Of a stretch of 29,296 bases of DNA, positions 16,045-22,123 are shown in pieces (within the stretch, counting starts at the first letter, position 1; each line of letters opens with the position of its first letter). A model generated the notes under the pieces. It saw nothing but the letters and a program-made list of their open reading frames with translations, did not search any database and was not told the origin of the DNA. This stretch comes from Verrucomicrobiota bacterium. GTDB taxonomy: Bacteria > Verrucomicrobiota > Verrucomicrobiia > Limisphaerales > UBA1100. The DNA is taken from contig JAPKDK010000007.1 in NCBI GenBank assembly GCA_028872645.1, positions 1 through 29,296 on the forward strand, written 5' to 3'. The position numbers and the translations under genes were made by a program.

Positions 16045-16923
16045 TTACCACGCTGGGTTTTCAGGCAGACATTTTTCAAAATCCGCCAGCAATTGCCGCT
16101 GGTAATCACCGGCGAATGTGCCGCCAAAAAACTTCTCCAAGCCTTCATCGAGGAAGCGCATCCAACTGGCTTCCTCATCGCCGGGGTTGATTGGGAAAAA
16201 TAACGCGCCGTTGGTTTCCGCTGCGTTATGATCGCCGGGGGCGTCGCCAATCATCAGGATTTTTGCCGGGGCGTATTTGTCTTTGGCGGCCAAACCGAGG
16301 TGCTGCGTTTTGGTTCCCATTTCTTGTCCGGCGATGGCGGAGACGAACCCGTCCAATTGATTCTCCGTCCATTCGCGTACTAGCGCGTCGGTGGGTGTTT
16401 GTGAAATCACCATGCAATCGGCCTTCGCAGCCGCTGCGACCAGCATTTCGCGCACAAGGGGAAAGGGTGGAACGCCGTGTACAATGTCTTTCACGGAATC
16501 ATTAACAGCATCGCTCCAAGTTTTAATGGGAACAAGGCCATCGTTGCCGTTGACCACTTCGGCATCGAGTGTGGCGTTGCCGAGTTTGGTTTCGCGGTTC
16601 ACCCATTCGAGCAGGGCGGGGAAGGAAGGCACGTCCACGCCGCGGGCTACAACTTCATTGCGTTCGCGCAATAAATCTAATGCACGAATCACCGCGTGGA
16701 AGCGATTGCAGCCGCGGGTTTTGGAATAGAGATTTACAAACTCCCAAACTTCGCGCGCGTATTTGCTGACGGCTTGCAGCGAGAAATGTTTGATGAACAT
16801 CGGCGCGAAACATTCCTTGTGTTTGATCTCCATTGAATCAAACACGCAACCATCGGAATCAATGCCAATGAAGAATTCTTGGGTTGGCTTAAATTTCCGG
16901 AGTACGTTTGCGGAATCGCTCAT
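16045..16923 (-). CDS. HAD-superfamily hydrolase
   Basis: Predicted phosphatase of the haloacid dehalogenase superfamily, 292 residues. Motif I is GIDSDGCVFDSM (Asp22 nucleophile and Asp24). A large helical cap of about 130 residues follows. Motif II is MVISQTPT, a Lys that can serve as motif III lies in the MGTKTQHL/KYAPAK region, and motif IV is MIGDAPGDHNAA. The cap is bigger than in phosphoglycolate phosphatases and its substrate is not recognisable. Its ATG overlaps the gnd stop by four bases, so it is translated with 6-phosphogluconate dehydrogenase. A phosphosugar or phosphosugar-acid substrate is a reasonable inference, but not shown. The stop abuts the convergent CNNM gene. Confidence 0.85.
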   Translation of the reverse strand: MSDSANVLRKFKPTQEFFIGIDSDGCVFDSMEIKHKECFAPMFIKHFSLQAVSKYAREVWEFVNLYSKTRGCNRFHAVIRALDLLRERNEVVARGVDVPSFPALLEWVNRETKLGNATLDAEVVNGNDGLVPIKTWSDAVNDSVKDIVHGVPPFPLVREMLVAAAAKADCMVISQTPTDALVREWTENQLDGFVSAIAGQEMGTKTQHLGLAAKDKYAPAKILMIGDAPGDHNAAETNGALFFPINPGDEEASWMRFLDEGLEKFFGGTFAGDYQRQLLADFEKCLPENPAW

Positions 16924-18374
16924 GCGTTATATGTGGAAGAAGAGACATCGCCGCCTCGGCCGGTCCAGTTGGTGTGGAAGAATTCTCCGCGCGGTTTGTC
17001 GATGCGTTCGTAGGTGTGGGCGCCGAAGTAGTCGCGTTGGGCTTGGAGTAAATTGGCGGGGAGGCGTTCTGTGCGGTAGCTGTCGAAGAAGGACAAGGCG
17101 GTGCTGAAAGCGGGTACGGGGATGCCGCGCTTGGCGGCGACGGCGATGACGTTGCGCCAGCCTTTTTGGCTGTGGCGGATTTCGCGCTTGAAATAGGTGT
17201 CGAGCAGCAGCGATTGTAGGCGTGGGTGCTTGTCGTAGGCTTCTTTGATTTTGCCAAGGAAGGCGCTGCGGATGATGCAGCCGCCGCGCCACATCATGGC
17301 GATGTTGCCGTAGTTAAGTCGCCAGTTGTATTCCTTGGCGGCGGCGCGCAGGAGCATAAAGCCCTGCGTGTAGCTGACAATCTTGGAGGCATAAAGTGCG
17401 CAACGAATGTCCTCGATGAATTTCGCCCGCTCGCGGGTGATGGCGGGTTTGGGGCCGCGAATATTTTTGCTGGCCTTCACGCGCTCGTCTTTTTGCGCGG
17501 AGATGCAACGCGCGTACACGGCTTCGGCGATGAGGGTGATGGGCATCCCGAGTTCGGCGGAGTTGATGATGGTCCATTTGCCGGTGCCTTTTTGGCCGGC
17601 GGTATCGAGAATTTTTTCCACGAGCGGTTGGCCGTCGGTGTCTTTGTAGCCGAGGATGTCGCGGGTGATTTCGATGAGATAGGAATCGAGAGGGCCGGTG
17701 TTCCATTCGGCGAAGACGGCGTGCATTTCATCGGCGCTCATTCCAAGGCCGGTCTTCATCAAATTATACGCCTCGCAGATCAGCTGCATATCGCCGTACT
17801 CAATGCCGTTGTGCACCATCTTCACATAATGCCCCGCGCCATCGGCGCCGACCCAATCGCAGCAGGGGATGTTGTCTTCCACTTTGGCGGAGATGGACTG
17901 GAAAATTTCCTTCACGTGCGGCCACGCGGCCGGGGAGCCGCCGGGCATGATGGAGGGGCCAATGCGCGCGCCTTCTTCACCGCCGGAAACGCCGGTACCC
18001 ACAAAAAGTAATCCGCGCGATTCGAGGTATTTGGTGCGTCGGATGGTGTCTTCATATAACGAGTTTCCACCATCGATTATGATGTCGCCCGGGGCGAGGT
18101 GGGGCATCAGTTTCTCGATGAAATCATCGACCGGCTGACCGGCCTTCACGAGGAGCATCACGCGGCGGGGGCGCTTGAGGTGGCCGACCATCTCGGGGAT
18201 GGTGCGCGCGCCGATGATTTTTGTGCCCTTGGCATCGCCGGCCAAAAATTCGTCCACGCGGGTGGCGGTGCGGTTGTGAGCCACGACGGTGTAGCCGTGG
18301 TCGTTCATATTGAGGATGAGATTCCGGCCCATTACAGCCAGTCCGATGAGAGCGATATCGCCTTGGGGTTCCAT
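16920..18374 (-). CDS. gnd: 6-phosphogluconate dehydrogenase, decarboxylating
   Basis: Oxidative pentose phosphate pathway enzyme that converts 6-phosphogluconate to ribulose 5-phosphate with NADP. It has 484 residues, the long dimeric form. The N-terminal Rossmann domain shows ALIGLAVMGRNLILNMNDHG and the NADP-type VVAHNRT. IIDGGNSLYEDT, GTGVSGGEEGARIGPSIMPGG and GAGHYVKMVHNGIEYGDMQL carry the substrate and catalytic Lys/Glu region. The all-helical C-terminal domain contains KGTGKWTIINSAELG and the YFGAHTYERID motif. The 94 nt upstream shows no promoter I would defend. It is coupled to the HAD gene by an ATGA overlap. Confidence 0.97.
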   Translation of the reverse strand: MEPQGDIALIGLAVMGRNLILNMNDHGYTVVAHNRTATRVDEFLAGDAKGTKIIGARTIPEMVGHLKRPRRVMLLVKAGQPVDDFIEKLMPHLAPGDIIIDGGNSLYEDTIRRTKYLESRGLLFVGTGVSGGEEGARIGPSIMPGGSPAAWPHVKEIFQSISAKVEDNIPCCDWVGADGAGHYVKMVHNGIEYGDMQLICEAYNLMKTGLGMSADEMHAVFAEWNTGPLDSYLIEITRDILGYKDTDGQPLVEKILDTAGQKGTGKWTIINSAELGMPITLIAEAVYARCISAQKDERVKASKNIRGPKPAITRERAKFIEDIRCALYASKIVSYTQGFMLLRAAAKEYNWRLNYGNIAMMWRGGCIIRSAFLGKIKEAYDKHPRLQSLLLDTYFKREIRHSQKGWRNVIAVAAKRGIPVPAFSTALSFFDSYRTERLPANLLQAQRDYFGAHTYERIDKPRGEFFHTNWTGRGGDVSSSTYNA

Positions 18375-18468
18375 TAGAATACGTCACACGGTACGTGCAA
18401 GGCGCGAACGATTACAAAAACAGGCGATGGATAAAAGCCATTTTTTGAAAAAAAATGCGCAAAAGGGG
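18375..18468. other. Intergenic gap upstream of gnd
   Basis: A 94-nt AT-rich spacer between gnd and the stop of the 165-residue gene. It contains A and T runs (18441-18455) and only a weak 4-bp hairpin. No convincing terminator for the lpxI transcript and no clear sigma-70 promoter for gnd were found, so transcription of lpxI through to gnd and the HAD gene is possible. Confidence 0.5.
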
Positions 18469-18966
18469 TCAAAAAAGTTGGAGGCGATCGTCGTTTTCCA
18501 GAGCCGCCTCGAGGTTTGGCCAGCCGGCATCGTTCATTGTGTGGAAAGCGTGAAGGTATAGAACGATCACATCGCGCTCGTGATTAGCGAGAAGATTGTC
18601 GAGCGCGGCGGAGAGCATATCGTCGCCGATGGTTTCGGGCAGTTTCTCGACGATGCCTTCTTCGTGTTTGATGCCGAGTGCGTCGAGAAACTGAGTGAGC
18701 AGGCCAATTTGATGTTTGAGCAACCAACCGCGCAGGAGCGAACCGGCCGCCTCATCGAAGGCGGGTTTGGACATCGCTTGCACCATCGTTTTGTGGCGGG
18801 TGGGCTTGGGTTGCTTTTTGAGAAACTGCGGCCGCATCCCGCGCAGGCGTGCGACTGCGCCGAGGGTGGCCTCGTAGAGTTCGCGGTTGTCCTCGGCGGT
18901 GTCGACGAGAATGCGGTGGGCTAGTTCGGGTGAGATAAACCCAATCAATTCGTATGAACTCAGCAT
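18469..18966 (-). CDS. Uncharacterised protein linked to lpxI
   Basis: Not recognised. It has 165 residues, is probably cytoplasmic and mostly helical, with no signal peptide or membrane segment. The N-terminal part (YELIGFISPELAHRILVDTAEDNRELYEATL) and the C-terminal part (DVIVLYLHAFHTMNDAGWPNLEAALEND) are acidic. The middle (RGMRPQFLKKQPKPTRHK) is strongly basic. A phrase in the middle, EEGIVEKLPETIGDDML, looks structured but matches no family I know. The ATG lies 2 nt after the lpxI stop, so the two are one transcript. A role near lipid A synthesis is only inferred from location. Confidence 0.75.
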   Translation of the reverse strand: MLSSYELIGFISPELAHRILVDTAEDNRELYEATLGAVARLRGMRPQFLKKQPKPTRHKTMVQAMSKPAFDEAAGSLLRGWLLKHQIGLLTQFLDALGIKHEEGIVEKLPETIGDDMLSAALDNLLANHERDVIVLYLHAFHTMNDAGWPNLEAALENDDRLQLF

Positions 18967-18968
18967 AG

Positions 18969-19778
18969 TTAAACAGCGGTGAGGGTAATGCCGTGGCGTT
19001 GGGCCAGGGCGTCGACTTCCAATTCATCCAGCAACAGCGTGCGGCCGGCTTCGAAGGCGAGCGCGCGGATGCTGGCGGAGGCGCAGGTTTCCAGAGTTCG
19101 CGCGCCGAGGCAAGGAATATCAAAGCGCAGATCATGGCCGGGCTTTGGGATTTTGACGGCCACCGCGCCTTCGGCCAGTTCGCCACCGCGTGTGAGACAG
19201 GCGTCGGTGCCCTCAAGACCTTCGACGGCGAGGACGGTTCCGTTTTTGACGACCACGGTTTGGCCGATTTCGAGTCGGCTGGTTTCGCGTGCGATGCGAA
19301 GGCCGTACTCGATGTCAGCACGCACTTCATCGGTTGGTTCGGGGCCGAACTGAAAACCGACCTGGGGCATCGCGGATTTGAGCCACGGGGTGGCTTCGAT
19401 GAGGGTGATGCCGTCCTTGGCGAGTTCATCGGCGATGCCGCCGAAAAGTGAGTGGGCGTTTTTCTCGGGCAAACTGGCGAGCAGCTTAACGGCGCGCAGA
19501 TCGGGGCGGAGGTCGAAAAGATTCTTGGGCGCAATTTGGCCGACCATCACGCATTGAGTGACGTTGTTTTTCTGAAAGACCTCCACCAGTTTGTTGAGTT
19601 GCCCGACGCGGAGCCATTCGATGACATCCACGAGCTCGGCCAGTTCCGGCTCGGTCTCATCTGTGAAGGCGGCGGCCACGAGTTGTTGGACGCCGGCGGC
19701 GCGCGCTTCGCGCGCGAGGACGCGGGGCAGGGTGCGGTTGCCGGCGATGATGCCGAGCGTGTGCGGAGTGTCAGCCAT
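18969..19778 (-). CDS. lpxI: UDP-2,3-diacylglucosamine pyrophosphatase LpxI (DUF1009)
   Basis: Cytoplasmic hydrolase of lipid A synthesis that makes lipid X from UDP-2,3-diacylglucosamine; LpxI replaces LpxH in many bacteria. The chosen start is ATG 19778, which gives MADTPHTLGIIAGNRTLPRVLA, the usual LpxI opening. An in-frame TTG at 19814 would add 12 unrelated residues and run into the upstream terminator. N-terminal domain: GIIAGNRTLP, LRVGQLNKLVEVF, VMVGQIAPKNLFDLRPD. C-terminal catalytic domain: IARETSRLEIGQTVVVKNGTVLAVEGLEGTD-like region, KIPKPGHDLRFDIPCLGARTLE and AGRTLLLDELEVDALA. Length 269 is normal. There is no Shine-Dalgarno; the bases upstream read as its complement. It indicates the organism makes lipid A. 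Confidence 0.92.
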   Translation of the reverse strand: MADTPHTLGIIAGNRTLPRVLAREARAAGVQQLVAAAFTDETEPELAELVDVIEWLRVGQLNKLVEVFQKNNVTQCVMVGQIAPKNLFDLRPDLRAVKLLASLPEKNAHSLFGGIADELAKDGITLIEATPWLKSAMPQVGFQFGPEPTDEVRADIEYGLRIARETSRLEIGQTVVVKNGTVLAVEGLEGTDACLTRGGELAEGAVAVKIPKPGHDLRFDIPCLGARTLETCASASIRALAFEAGRTLLLDELEVDALAQRHGITLTAV

Positions 19779-19812
19779 TGGCAGGAGGTTAGCAGGCAAA
19801 GCGGGTCGGCAC

Positions 19813-19847
19813 AAAAAAAAAGCCCCGCCCGTTTTAGGGGAGGGGCT
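19813..19847 (-). terminator. Rho-independent terminator after the membrane protein pair
   Basis: Read on the minus strand, a GC-rich hairpin is followed by nine T. Stem arms are AGCCCC (19821-19826) with GGGGCT (19842-19847), continued by CCC/GGG after one mismatch, around a loop near 19831-19837. The T run is at 19813-19821. It lies 18 nt past the stop of the gene at 19865-20704 and just before lpxI, separating the two transcripts. Confidence 0.85.
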
Positions 19848-19864
19848 GTGAAAGGGGATGGGGG

Positions 19865-20704
19865 TTACTCGTCGCCGTCGCCGGGGATTTTGAGGCCTTG
19901 GGTGCCTTCCATCATCAGGGCGATGGCGAGACGCAGTTGGCGTTGCTCGTGATCCAAATCCTTGGAATCTTTCTCTGCCAATTCCTTGAGGATTTCATTG
20001 GCGTGCTGCAGCTTGATCAGCACATTCTGGGATTGGTCTGCCAGTGTGCCTTTGTTGGTGATCTCGGTTTCACGCATAAACCGCCCCAGTTCTTGCACCA
20101 GCCCTTTGGCAAGGAGATCGAGGGCGTCTTCATCTTGGGTATCCTCGGAGAATTTGGCGATGGCGCTCTTGTTGTTTTCGAGATATGCGTCGATGGTTTC
20201 GCCCAGTTGAGTGGTGGAATCCTGCAGAACCTGGCGGGTCCATTTTTCCACACGTTTTTCCATGCTGGCGCCAATCTTGAAGGTATCCTCATCTTCAGCC
20301 CATTGGGGGATTTTTTTGAGATTCGTCTTCAAATCAGCCACCCAGCTTTTCCAAGTGATGCCTTTGCTTTCCATGGTGGCATCGGTTTGCTCCGCGAGGA
20401 TTCGAAGGACAACGCCGGGTGCTTTGTCCGGATCTGTCAGGACGTTAGCTATTTTCAGGCCTTCCTTTGTAAGGGAGGAGTATTTTTGTGCATCACCCTT
20501 GTAGTAATCGGTATATGTTCCGGCGACTTCAATGGCGTCATCTACGAACAATCTATTGAGTAGCACAAAATAGAGGGTTACGAGTGAAAGCACCACGATG
20601 GTGACGATGACATTATTTTTGTAGGAGCGCTCCAGACGGTTGCGGGTTGCCCCCACAAAATCTTCTGCAATTCGGCTCTCCTGAGATTTGGAATCATTGC
20701 TCAT
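19865..20704 (-). CDS. Uncharacterised single-pass membrane protein A
   Basis: Not recognised. It has 279 residues. A basic cytoplasmic N-terminal tail (RNRLERSYKN) precedes one membrane segment (about 31-53, NNVIVTIVVLSLVTLYFVLLNRLF). About 225 mainly helical, strongly acidic residues follow, with many Lys/Glu/Asp pairs and coiled-coil-like stretches towards the end (QSQNVLIKLQHANEILKELAEKDSKDLDHEQRQ region). By the positive-inside rule the large domain is outside the cytoplasm. There is no catalytic motif. It follows protein B by 30 nt and ends at a terminator, so the two genes form a unit. No Shine-Dalgarno is visible. It could be a structural or sensory envelope protein; nothing firmer can be said. 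Confidence 0.8.
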   Translation of the reverse strand: MSNDSKSQESRIAEDFVGATRNRLERSYKNNVIVTIVVLSLVTLYFVLLNRLFVDDAIEVAGTYTDYYKGDAQKYSSLTKEGLKIANVLTDPDKAPGVVLRILAEQTDATMESKGITWKSWVADLKTNLKKIPQWAEDEDTFKIGASMEKRVEKWTRQVLQDSTTQLGETIDAYLENNKSAIAKFSEDTQDEDALDLLAKGLVQELGRFMRETEITNKGTLADQSQNVLIKLQHANEILKELAEKDSKDLDHEQRQLRLAIALMMEGTQGLKIPGDGDE

Positions 20705-20734
20705 GATAATAAAATTTTTAAGTTCGTTTTGGGG

Positions 20735-21493
20735 TTATTTTTCGATCGTGTTGTCTATTATTTTCTTGAGATCATCCACAGTGGTTTCGTCGATGCTTTG
20801 CTTGAGATCATCCACAGTGGTTACAAGTAGCTCGAGGACGGAGGAGACCAACATCAAGCCAGCCTGCATATTGCTTTCCACGGTAATGTGCGCGGCTTCC
20901 TTAGTGTGGATGATTTGGAGGTTCCGGTTAATCGCGTCCACCTCGATGATGTGATCCGCAAAGAGTTGCAGCAGCACCTCTTCGCCGTGTTCCTCGCCGA
21001 TGCGGGTGAAGGCTCCCAGCAGCTTGGTTTGCTTTTCCTTGGTAAGGTTAGGGAAGAGCTCGCGGAGCTTGTCGTCACGGTCGTTGAGTATTACCACCAA
21101 TTGATCGTTGGCGCTTAAGGCCACCCGTTCGGGGAGGTCTTCCAAGCCGCTCAATTGTGACCTGAAATTATCGGCAATCAAGTCGAAGCGCTCGCCGCCG
21201 GTGACAATTTCCTGAACTGAAAGAGCTGTTTTCTGAAGGGCAGGTATTATTTCCTGGACGTCTTTTACAATTTGCCCAACGGGTTCGGCAGCTCGTTGCA
21301 CCTTGTTGATAATATTGATGATGCCAAGGGCGATGATCAGAAGCGTGCCAGCCACCATACCCCAGCGAAGGAGGCGGATTTTGTGCTCGAATTCCGAGAT
21401 CTCAGCAAGTTGATCTTCAACTGAGTTCGCGGAATCATGAGTGGTTTCGTTTTCAGACATAGATTCTTTGTTATTTTGGTTATCTTCTGTCAT
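20735..21493 (-). CDS. Uncharacterised single-pass membrane protein B
   Basis: Not recognised. It has 252 residues with the same layout as its neighbour: a hydrophilic Asn/Glu/Ser-rich N-terminal tail of about 40 residues, one membrane segment (about 44-63, GMVAGTLLIIALGIINIINK), then a long helical domain. Segments such as VGQIVKDVQEIIPALQKTALSVQEIV and FPNLTKEKQTKLLGAFTRIG suggest helical bundles. The C-terminus holds two tandem 12-residue repeats starting TTVDDLK (225-236 and 237-248) encoded by an exact 22-bp DNA repeat. A second in-frame Met (codon 12, base 21460) is an alternative start; neither start has a Shine-Dalgarno. It is divergent from the DUF5069 gene. Function unknown; a complex with protein A is inferred from pairing. 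Confidence 0.8.
   Translation of the reverse strand: MTEDNQNNKESMSENETTHDSANSVEDQLAEISEFEHKIRLLRWGMVAGTLLIIALGIINIINKVQRAAEPVGQIVKDVQEIIPALQKTALSVQEIVTGGERFDLIADNFRSQLSGLEDLPERVALSANDQLVVILNDRDDKLRELFPNLTKEKQTKLLGAFTRIGEEHGEEVLLQLFADHIIEVDAINRNLQIIHTKEAAHITVESNMQAGLMLVSSVLELLVTTVDDLKQSIDETTVDDLKKIIDNTIEK
20765..20822. repeat. Exact 22-bp direct repeat inside a coding region
   Basis: The 22 bases at 20765-20786 recur exactly at 20801-20822, offset by 36 nt (12 codons). They sit at the 3' end of membrane protein B and encode its TTVDDLK repeats. This looks like a recent in-frame duplication and could be length-variable between strains. Confidence 0.9.
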
Positions 21494-21529
21494 TGGGTTT
21501 ACGGGTTAGGTTGTGACAGTGGTTGGTTG

Positions 21530-21544
21530 ACAAAGATTCTTTGT
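21530..21544. promoter_or_regulatory. Palindrome in the divergent intergenic region (candidate operator)
   Basis: ACAAAGA (21530-21536) and TCTTTGT (21538-21544) form a perfect 7-bp inverted repeat about one central base. It sits in the 139-nt gap (21494-21632) between divergent genes. Part of it, AGATTCTTTGT, recurs at 21461-21471 next to the second possible start of membrane protein B. Two TTGACA hexamers (21527 and 21596) are present, but neither has a good -10 at proper spacing, so no promoter is assigned. Operator function is a guess from symmetry and place. Confidence 0.35.
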
Positions 21545-21632
21545 ATTAAAGAGCCAAAGTCAATCACTATTTCAGTTAGCCACTAGAACACGGAGTTGAC
21601 ATTTCGCCTGCTCAGGTGCAGATCATTCGGAC

Positions 21633-22064
21633 ATGAGTACCACTATTCTTCCCCGAAGTCCCCGTGAAACTATGGCCGGTTGGATTTATTTGCCCCGGTT
21701 GGTCGACAAAATTCGCCTGAATTTAGCGGGTAAACTGCACGAAGATTACCTCCCCAATTACCTCCATCGCGGGTTTGACGCCAAATGGTTCGAAACCGCC
21801 GGGGTGGATCCGGATGAATTCACGGCCCTCGTGGCTACTAGTGACACGGACGGGCAGGTGGCCGATTGGGTGTGTCATAATGTGCTGGCAAGCGATGAAG
21901 CCCGAACGGCCTTCAATACCGGCGTAGGCAACTACGGATCCGATGAAGCCGATGCCGAACTTCGCGCGCGCCTAGCCCAACGCAAGGAAGACGCCGGTAT
22001 GGGCGACCGCAATGATATCCAATGTTTCGTCGATTTCATTGATGCCGACGAAGGGCGGTTATAA
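21633..22064 (+). CDS. DUF5069 domain-containing protein
   Basis: Small cytoplasmic protein of 143 residues belonging to DUF5069, a family of unknown function. Recognised from SPRETMAGWIYLPRLVDKIRLNLAGKLHEDY at the N-terminus (about 9-40) and the closing DIQCFVDFIDADEG. No signal peptide, membrane segment or catalytic motif. It stands alone on the plus strand, divergent from the membrane protein pair and convergent with the oxidoreductase gene. The hairpin just downstream could also slow its transcript. Confidence 0.82.
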   Translation: MSTTILPRSPRETMAGWIYLPRLVDKIRLNLAGKLHEDYLPNYLHRGFDAKWFETAGVDPDEFTALVATSDTDGQVADWVCHNVLASDEARTAFNTGVGNYGSDEADAELRARLAQRKEDAGMGDRNDIQCFVDFIDADEGRL

Positions 22065-22105
22065 AAAAACGGATCCCCACGGATGGATTCATCCGTGGAA
22101 ATCCG
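22063..22105 (-). terminator. Intrinsic terminator hairpin between convergent genes
   Basis: CCACGGATG (22077-22085) pairs perfectly with CATCCGTGG (22090-22098) around GATT. The stem continues after a 2x2 internal loop with CGGAT/ATCCG (22070-22074 and 22101-22105). Seven A at 22063-22069 give a T run on the minus strand, so it is oriented to end the oxidoreductase transcript. The ATCCGTG phrase occurs twice (22092-22098 and 22101-22107), which resembles dispersed intergenic repeats seen in many environmental genomes; that link is recollection, not tested. Confidence 0.75.
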
Positions 22106-22123
22106 TGTCGGAATTCTTCAAAA

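Noticed and set aside
17226..18011. 261-codon open frame on the plus strand
   Set aside because: Antisense to gnd, whose protein motifs are complete; the translated sequence has no recognisable fold or family.
19779..19814. Upstream TTG start for LpxI
   Set aside because: Adds 12 residues unlike the family and begins inside the T run of the upstream terminator.
21596..21626. Sigma-70 promoter for the DUF5069 gene from TTGACA at 21596
   Set aside because: No acceptable -10 hexamer at 16-18 nt, and the start point would fall almost on the start codon.
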